This document shows positions 57,013 to 64,000 of a DNA stretch of 64,000 bases, piece by piece; positions within the stretch are counted from its first letter, which is position 1, and each line of letters opens with the position of its first letter. The notes beneath the pieces were generated by a model, which saw only the letters and a program-made list of their open reading frames with translations, had not been told where the DNA came from and did no database searches. The stretch lies in contig NC_019866.2 in NCBI RefSeq assembly GCF_002234675.1, forward strand, positions 5,375,307 through 5,439,306. The letters are read 5' to 3'. The translations under genes and the position numbers were made by a program. Origin of the DNA: Oryzias latipes (Eukaryota; Chordata; Actinopteri; Beloniformes; Adrianichthyidae).

Positions 57013-58464
57013 TTAAATCCATACAGAGGGTTTGCCCTCCACTGATTTGCTGCTACTGCTGTTGCTGCTGCTGCCTCCTCCACTGCTGCCCCCTTTCGCA
57101 TGCTTGACCCTATGCTTACGTTCTTTCTGAGGCTGAGAATGTGGCTGCGGTTGAGCCTGGATAATGTTACTCTGGGGCTTGTCGTCTTGGTTGTCTCCAA
57201 GCTGTTCCTCTGCTCGGTGCTGTTGACTGTAGGCTTGGATTGCTGCTTCCAGTTGTTCATGAGCTTGCTGGATCATGTCTTTGTTGAGAGCCACGCGAGC
57301 TTCTCCTCCAGTGGGGAAATTGTCCTCATTGCTGCCAAACTGCTGCTGCTCCTCTTGAGCAATGTTAGCCCTGTTCTGCTTGCATGCCATCTTGGCATTG
57401 CTGAGGTCCGTGTACGGCATCTGCTCTGGCTTCACAACAATGTTGTAGCCCGGTGGAGCCGATGGGGTGTTCCACGAGAAGGGGTAGCCAACGTAATCGG
57501 CAGCGCCATCCCCACCCACCCCTTCCTCAGATCCCGCCTCAGGCCCCGTCCCACCAACAGAGCTTTCCCCGGCACCATTTGTGCCCAACAAGCCCAGCTG
57601 GTACTCATCTTCCTGAGGAGGACAACGTCGCCGTCGAAGAATATCATATATTGAGCCAATGCCTAAATGGAGCATCTCCCAGACATTGAGAGTGAGGCAA
57701 AGGACGGTGACCCCATACATGATGCGCAGGAAGATGGTTTTCTCTGTAGGCCGCGACACAAAGCAGTCGACGCTGTGGGGACAAGGCTTACCCGAACACA
57801 CAAACACGGGCTTCACACGGAAACCATACAGCAGGTATTGACCTGTGAGGAAGCCTGCCTCCAGTACAGTTCGAGTCACCAGCTGCAGTACATAGACCCG
57901 CATCAGCCCTTCGTCACGAATGCGCTTACGCCCGTCATGCCGTATTTTGGGTCTGGGTGTGGGCTGGAGCGGATCCCTTGGCCGTTTTGGCGGCTCGATC
58001 TCTGGCACCTCATAGATCATGGGATCATCCTCCTGATCTCCCTCCGTTTCCTCAATGCCTCTGTGCTGATTTGCTCCAAAGCAGATTTTCCTGGGTTTTC
58101 TGTGTGTGTAGCCTCCTCCGCCCGTTCTGACCGCTGCCGATCCCCCTTTTGCTTCCTCTAACCGTGCAATCTTGTTGATGGCGTAGCCCATGTACATGAG
58201 AGAAGGCATAGCCACCAAAATGATTTGAAAAACCCAGAAACGAACGTGAGACAGGGGAGCAAAGGCGTCGTAGCAGACGTTCTCACAGCCCGGTTGGCCT
58301 GAGTTGCAGACAAACTTGCTTTGTTCGTCGTAGTAGATGGACTCTCCCCCAACAGCAGTGAGAACAATGCGGAAGACGATGAGCACAGTGAGCCACAGCT
58401 TCCCCACGAAGGTGGAGTGGTTGTGGATCTCCTCCAGCAGCCGCGTGAGGAAGCTCCAGCTCAT
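57013..58464 (-). CDS. gjc1: Connexin-45-type gap junction gamma-1 protein
   Basis: Four-pass membrane protein; six subunits form a hemichannel and two hemichannels join neighbouring cells. 483 codons in one coding exon, as usual for connexins. N-terminus [20 protein letters not shown] is the Cx45 signature. TM1 at about 22-44; first extracellular loop with C53, C60, C64 (C-X6-C-X3-C); TM2 about 77-98; cytoplasmic loop; TM3 about 190-212; second loop with C223, C228, C234 (C-X4-C-X5-C) then [11 protein letters not shown]4 about 246-268. The C-tail contains [20 protein letters not shown] and the end KPSVWI, both Cx45-like, including the terminal SVWI. Human Cx45 is 396 residues; the extra length here is in the cytoplasmic loop (about 103-175), a Gly-rich tail insert, and Gln-, Gly- and Ser-rich runs. 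A splice acceptor (CTTTCTTTGCAG) puts the exon start at 58518, 54 bases before ATG. A gjc4-type paralog is the alternative. Confidence 0.93.
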   Translation of the reverse strand: MSWSFLTRLLEEIHNHSTFVGKLWLTVLIVFRIVLTAVGGESIYYDEQSKFVCNSGQPGCENVCYDAFAPLSHVRFWVFQIILVAMPSLMYMGYAINKIARLEEAKGGSAAVRTGGGGYTHRKPRKICFGANQHRGIEETEGDQEDDPMIYEVPEIEPPKRPRDPLQPTPRPKIRHDGRKRIRDEGLMRVYVLQLVTRTVLEAGFLTGQYLLYGFRVKPVFVCSGKPCPHSVDCFVSRPTEKTIFLRIMYGVTVLCLTLNVWEMLHLGIGSIYDILRRRRCPPQEDEYQLGLLGTNGAGESSVGGTGPEAGSEEGVGGDGAADYVGYPFSWNTPSAPPGYNIVVKPEQMPYTDLSNAKMACKQNRANIAQEEQQQFGSNEDNFPTGGEARVALNKDMIQQAHEQLEAAIQAYSQQHRAEEQLGDNQDDKPQSNIIQAQPQPHSQPQKERKHRVKHAKGGSSGGGSSSNSSSSKSVEGKPSVWI

Positions 58465-58518
58465 GGTGTCGCTGGACAGTGGGGCAGACAGTGTCCCTCT
58501 GTCACCTGCTCACAGACT
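58465..58518 (-). other. gjc1: gjc1 5'UTR portion of the coding exon
   Basis: On the minus strand a strong polypyrimidine tract and TTTGCAG end at 58519, so 54 untranslated bases precede the ATG in this exon. A separate upstream non-coding exon is expected, as in mammalian GJC1, but I could not locate it between 58.5 and 64 kb. Confidence 0.65.
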
Positions 58519-60487
58519 CTGCAAAGAAAGACAGCAAAAAAAAAAAAAAGAAGAATGAGTGAGTTCAAAATAAAGACTTCATTTCCATTACTGGAAACAT
58601 TTTGGCTCAGAAAGACTTATTCAAATGTTACTCAGTAAGACTTTAATCCCACTGGAAACAGACACTGTTCTGCAAGTTCAGAGGGAAGATGTAAAAGAGA
58701 GTGACACAAAGTCTGTTTTAATTAAAATGTTGCTCTTTAAGCTGAGCAATCGATAGGTCCGTAATTTGCTCCATTGCTCCTTGCAGCTGAAGTTGAAATC
58801 AGCTCATAACTGAGAGGTTGCTGTCAACTTTGGGCTTTTTAGGGAATTAGGAGAGCAAACAGGCTTGAAAGAGGATAACAGTATTAAAAAAATACCATCA
58901 AGCAGCACGGAGAAGGAGGCAAAAGAATCCAAATGGGGAATTTGCTATCACCAAACACACACACACACTCATTTTATTCAACAGCCTATCTCTTTTGGAG
59001 GAAATAAATCCTCTTAGCGAGCCTTCTTCTGTGTGAGGTGCAGTTTTCAGGATTGTGGTAACTTCACTGGATTGTTCTGGTTGGGAGGTGAACGGCCTTG
59101 TGCTCTGCTGTGTGTTCGTGCAGCTCTTGGAGGAGGGACGTGTTGCCTATGTAGGTTAGGTCCTGGCTCCCGGCAGTCCAACCACACCAGCAGAATCAGC
59201 AGGTGGCCGGGCACAAAGCATTCAAGCAGGATTGCAGACAGCAGAGCCACATTAGCTCAGGCAGTGGAGCTGAACCCAGATCCGGCTGTCCCTCTGGGCA
59301 GCTTTGGGGATAAATATGGCACCTCCACAGAACTTTGCTCCACACAAAGACACTGGGTTTTTGTTAAATTAGACTAAGAATGTTAGCTTGGGATTATGTT
59401 CTGAGCTAAGGAACACAATCAAAGGGGAAATCTATTTACAGCAGAACCTCCCTGCCTCCTGCTTTGGGTCTCTGGTAGCAGAGTGGGAATGTTTTAAATA
59501 GCACTTGCAGTCTAACACAAGTATTGATCCCTTTGACCATAAAAGGACATGCCTGAGAAGATAGATGTGAGGAATTCTGAGCGAGCATGCTTGCTCGAGC
59601 ATGTGACCGCGCAGCAGCCTTAACTGGGTGCAATCTGGCAAAAACGAGAGTGCAGTGAAGTCCTTGTGAGAGCAGCTCTGACTGTGTCTGTGACAGACAC
59701 GTATGAGTAAGCAGCACATGGCCAGAGCAAACACAGAGGTCCCCGAAAGCGTGAGCCACAGCAGCGCCTCGTCTTAGCCGAGCTCCTCCTGAGTTTCCCA
59801 CGTTACATCATCTTTGATTTCAAAACTCCTCATGGCTGCTGTTGAGTTCTTGTTTGTGATTCAACAAGAAATGCAAAACAAAAGCTACATCTTTTACTTG
59901 ATAGTTTAAACATATTTATCTATATAATGTTGTGATTGATTGGATTATGTTTATTATTATTATTATATTTTGTAGCTTAATTTTTAGGAATAATTATATT
60001 AAATTCCCTTCTTCTCTGTTTTGGGGGAAACCTTGTTGGCTCTAAGGTAGTTTGGACTTTTTTTTCTCTGAGCTGGCTGGCTTTAATCTACCTGTTTTCT
60101 CAGTAACATATAGTCTGGCATTTTGCCTTCTCATCCTATTTATGTCTGAGGGAGCTAGTGGGGCAGTTTGGGGTAAGAAGCTGACTCAGTGCATTAACTT
60201 TGGAGAATGAGTCACTTCTGAACAGCAGTACACAGACACGGCATGCAGGCCTTCTGTCTGCTACGTCAATATGAAGAGTAAACAAAAGAAAATTGGTGGA
60301 AAGAGTGTCACGCAAGAAGACTGTAGGATTTTCTTTTTAATTAATTTGCTTAAACCGCTCAGGATCTGGCATCCACATGTGTCAACATCACATTTTGGGT
60401 TATATTACCACAGTAGTTAATTCTGTTTTACTGGAGCCATGTGACTACATGTTTAGAGGGTTGGCTCAAAAATTAACGTAAGAGGTT

Positions 60488-61492
60488 AAAGATCCACTCT
60501 GATGAAAATTGTGTTTTTGTTGTTTTTATTATGTTCTTGTGCAAATTTTTGATGATGGAGGACACATATCCCTCTTTTTGGACTAAAGGTTGGTGTAAAT
60601 TATAAGACGCAAAAGCCAAAAACTTTAAAAAAAAATGGAGAAAAAAAACATTTATCTACATTTAGTCAACAAATATGGAAACAAGAACAGACATTTCTTG
60701 AAAGGCAAATCATAATATATATGCACTCTTCACTACTGTAACACACTCATGCCAATTTAGCTTAATGAAACATTGGAGGAATGTCATGTATTAGCACAAT
60801 AGATGAACAATTATTCAGATAACCGTTATATAAAGAACATGCTAACAAGTCAACTAAACTTTATTTGCTCTTTATTTCTTCAAATCACTAAATTCGTTAA
60901 ATTCTTCATCCTATGTGTCGCTCTGGAACAATGCCGCCAAACCTGACACACACCATTAGTGCCCTCTGGTGGATTTTGCTATTTATCTTTAAATAATCAT
61001 GTACAAGTTGCACCTGAGTATAAGTCGCACCCCAAGCCAAACTATGCAAAAAAAAAAAATCACATGTTATACTCAGAAAAATCCATTACCAAGACAATTA
61101 AGCTCAAATTTGCACTTCTTTTTTCAAATCATTGTGTATCAGGAGCAGATGAAAAAATGCAGTTTAAAAAAGTGCGTATTTGTCGTGTAAAAAATATGCT
61201 GGGTGTGCCACAAGTTCCCTGCTTCGCTCCATTCTGATGCTTCCACTTGCAGACGACTGGATCCATCCATGTACATCTTCATTTTCCTCATCTGATCTGG
61301 TACTAAACTGTATGGCTGGATGGCTCCAATATTGCTCGCCATTTGTGTTGCACCTATGTTAGGCTGGGGGTGTGAGGGGCTAGCAGGGGAGTGTATAAAC
61401 CAAGAGCTCTCAACAACGGCATGATCATATTTAAAAGACCACAGGGAATCCTTTGAAATGAGCTAAAAAGATGTTCTAAGTGGGTCTTAAAA
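60488..61492. mobile_element. Dispersed MITE, copy 10, with nested insertion
   Basis: The left end AAAGATCCACTCTGATGAAA continues to TGATGATGGAGGACACATAT, stops near 60572, and resumes at about 61059 with ACTCAGAAAAATCCATTACC and AGGAGCAGATGAAAAAATGC. The right end is GTTCTAAGTGGGTCTTAAA. Between the halves lies a different element. Confidence 0.8.
60573..61058. mobile_element. Nested repeat with ATAAGTCGCACC-type end
   Basis: Left GTAAATTATAAGACGCAAAA, right GAGTATAAGTCGCACCCCAA. These resemble a known vertebrate/fish repeat carrying repeated TATAAGTCGCAC motifs. About 485 bp, non-coding. Confidence 0.6.
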
Positions 61493-62154
61493 AAACACTA
61501 TTGTTTCCACACAGTGGGCAGTTACAGTCCATCAGTCTCCCTCATACAGCTGAGCTCCTACAAAAACTGTACAGGGTTAAAGGCCAATAAGATGATTTGC
61601 TGAGGGGGAAAATCTCCACATCAGGATCTCACGTAATGACTCAAAAAGACAACGCTCCAATGACAGTCAGCATGACAGCGGGAATCCCCTCGTTTGCCGG
61701 GTTTCATCCCTCGGGACCCACAGAGACGTGCTGCCAGATGTAGTTCACAGACAAACTCCCAGATGGGACAATCCACTCTCACTCTGACATATGCAGGAAC
61801 CTCAGCAAGCACGAAAACACAATGTCCCTTTTTCAACAGAGGGCGACTACCAGGAGAAGGAAGGTAGGGTGAGTTAAGGTGCTTTTTATTTACCTTGGTG
61901 ACTCGCAGAGTAAAACGCACGTGTGGGAACACCTGGAGACTGCAGCCGTGATGAGACAATCTCTGATCTGTGTGACTGCAGGTACGTTGGGACACAAATC
62001 CATAACCCTAACTTGAGTTTTTGTGTGTGCACCATCAAGGAGACTTTTGTGCAGCTATAGATTAAGGTGCAACAAGCCCATCAGTTTTCTCTTTGTGACA
62101 TCAGGCAGTTTTTTCTGTATTTTTTATGTTTCACCCAGTTTTTACATAGTTTTT

Positions 62155-62330
62155 CACCTTTCGGCTTGTCACTTCCGGGGTCGCCACAGCTTTCACTGAG
62201 CACAGTTGGTTTGTGGCAACGTCATTTAACCCTGATGCCCTTCCTAACACAACCCTGTTTTTTATCCAGGCTGGGGACTTGCAAAGACTTTGGCCCCCAT
62301 GTGGGTTTGGGGCATCCTTATTTGCGTTGA
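62155..62330. repeat. Degenerate fish retroelement fragment
   Basis: CCTTTCGGCTTGTCACTTCC, GGGGTCGCCACAGCTTTCAC and GATGCCCTTCCTAACACAAC match the wording of a common fish LINE/SINE 3' region (TTTCGGCTTGTCCCTTCGGG; GATGCCCTTCCTGACGCAAC). Non-coding remnant. Confidence 0.6.
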
Positions 62331-64000
62331 GGTGGAAAATCTAGTTTTTATGAGCAGTTATAAATATTTCTTGTTAACAATAGCAGGAGAAAAAAATATT
62401 GTAAAATAATATGACTTATGGAGATCAGAGGTCATCATCGTGACCGCCTGCAAATGTAGAACCGTATGTTCTTTGCAGTATCCCACTTAATTGTCCACAT
62501 AAACACTAAAGTAGCCCAGTTGGGATTGGAAGGCATTCACAAAAGCAGACATGCACACACAACACTTTGTTCATGTCTGAAGGAACAGGCTAAGGGCAAC
62601 TGGGAAACTAAATGTACTGTAAATAAGAAAAAAAACAGGACTATGATGAATGCATGCAAGTCTAATGGATTTAATTGCCTCAAGTTGAAGTTAAGTCAAG
62701 TGAGGCATACAAATATCTATATTTGCAGACTAATTAAACTTATTGGAGCTCGTTTTTGCATCCACGACGTTATGAAACCTATTGCTCTATATTTAGAGAT
62801 GGATGGTAAAGAATCGGAAGCTGATCCAGGGAAAGACCACGTCAGCACCTTCTTCAGCCAAGATTGATTTGGTCGCTGCTCATACTGATGCGCTGTTGGA
62901 CCGATGCCTTCAAAACACTCCTCATTTATTTTTATACGACTGAGGTTTTCTCCTGTGGTTTGCAGATTTTTCTACCTGCTCAGACAGATTTTCCATTGAA
63001 TTACAAGTTAAATTCTTTTTTGACGTTTTTTATTAATTTTAAGTTAAACGATTATCAGTCTTCTTTTATCTTTTGACCAATTTCAGAATGATGAGCTTTA
63101 AACAAGTTATTTAAGGATGTTTCTTTTGTTATACGGAAAGATTTTTATAACATACAAAATCAACCCCTGAGGGCTTCAGAAAGGCAGAATTTCTGTCTAA
63201 TATTTGTTGTTTTGCCATCCAAATTTGAACATGAGCGCTAATGTATGCTAAATAACTTTTAAAACATATCAAATCAAATTTAATTTAATAGTTATTAATT
63301 TAATTTAACTGACCATTTAAAAAAAAAACTTCTAAAAAGTTCTTATTTCCAGGTCTTTGACACATCTTGAATGGTGTATTTTATTTTTATCAATGTAAAT
63401 AATTTACTATCTCATTTATTATATATATATTGTTTTATTTTACTTTTTAATTTTTGTAACTTTTTGGGTTTTGTCTTTAGTTTTAATTAGTTTTAACAAT
63501 CTGCCAAGAAAAATGGGTTCGACCAAAAAATTTCCATTCCCTAAAACTCAAACTAAGATATTTTGACTAATGAAAAACTGTCTTGATGAGTTTATTTCTC
63601 TTGCACAACAAAAAAATAATACAATTTTACTTGAAGCAGCGGCCTTTTTTATGTTCTTAAGATTCAGTTTTTGGTGTACATTCTGTAACTGCTTTAGGCT
63701 TCTTGATAAACACCAACTTCTTCCTGTGGTTGAACAAAAGTTGCAGCAACTGTTTCAAAGGAGTACACGAGCGCTCCTACGTCTGTTCTGCCAGTGGCGT
63801 TCGCACTGATGCCCAGACCCTCACACACACACAACCATCTGTCCGCTACAAGCCTCTGGATCGTAAGCTGCAGATAAGAATCTGGATTTTTTTTCTAATA
63901 TTAGGAGACCACAATGAAATCTTTATTTCTTTTTTAAGAAAAGTTAGCAAGCTTGGTTTTCCTAAGATATAACAGTAACGGTAGAAAGCAGGACCAGCCG

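Larger units (their letters stand above)
58519..64000. other. Upstream region of gjc1
   Basis: Probably 5' intron and promoter of gjc1. Contains MITE copy 10 split by an ATAAGTCGCAC-type insertion (60488-61492) and a degenerate fish repeat at 62155-62330. The segments 59.0-59.8 and 61.6-62.0 kb are less AT-rich and could contain non-coding exons. No other protein gene is recognised. Confidence 0.55.

Noticed and set aside
57100..57654. 184-codon plus-strand frame opposite gjc1
   Set aside because: Antisense shadow of the connexin coding exon; no domain and no independent splice or promoter signal.
61139..61362. Frames of 60-67 codons resembling those at 13.4 and 30.6 kb
   Set aside because: Similarity between these peptides comes from the shared MITE core, not from a protein family.
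62466..62867. 133-codon plus-strand frame upstream of gjc1
   Set aside because: No recognisable domain and composition typical of random AT-rich DNA.

Overview
This window is nuclear DNA of a teleost fish. Its four protein-coding genes have fish/vertebrate sequences, three of them are split by GT-AG introns, and the spaces between exons are packed with fish-type repeats (Tc1/mariner, pogo/Tigger-like, piggyBac-type MITEs, L2/Maui-like LINE tails). A percomorph such as a medaka (Oryzias) fits the repeat style, but that is an impression and not proof. No bacterial, viral or CRISPR features are present.

Layout. (1) 864-25471, minus strand: the 5' two-thirds of cacnb1, the cytoplasmic beta-1 subunit of voltage-gated calcium channels, from its start codon through the SH3 and HOOK regions to the first guanylate-kinase-domain exon; the rest lies off the left edge. 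It carries a pair of frame-enforced mutually exclusive exons (the 7A muscle type and 7B short type of mammals). (2) 25.5-32.8 kb: intergenic, MITE-rich. (3) 32799-34808, plus strand: complete rpl19 (six coding exons, 196 codons). (4) 34.9-38.9 kb: intergenic. (5) 38959-49690, plus strand: a complete seven-exon ST8SIA-family alpha-2,8-sialyltransferase (358 codons) with signal anchor and sialylmotifs L, S, III and VS; its second coding exon has a decayed tandem copy 1.4 kb upstream. (6) 49.7-57.0 kb: convergent intergenic/3'UTR space. (7) 57013-58464, minus strand: gjc1, a connexin-45-type gap-junction protein in one coding exon. (8) 58.5-64 kb: upstream DNA of gjc1 with repeats.

The cacnb1-rpl19 pairing is the same neighbourhood as human 17q12, and GJC1 is also on human chromosome 17, so the block is conserved synteny with a sialyltransferase gene in it. 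The genes do not form a functional pathway: calcium-channel trafficking and excitation-contraction coupling, ribosome, Golgi glycosylation, and cell-cell channels respectively.

The most unusual structures are a 1.1-kb foldback element in the intron just upstream of the mutually exclusive cacnb1 exons, the duplicated/decayed st8sia exon, a MITE family with about ten copies in 64 kb, and a TTAA-flanked MITE nested exactly in a Tc1 relic. I found no convincing new biological system; the window is best read as an ordinary vertebrate gene block with informative splicing and transposon detail.
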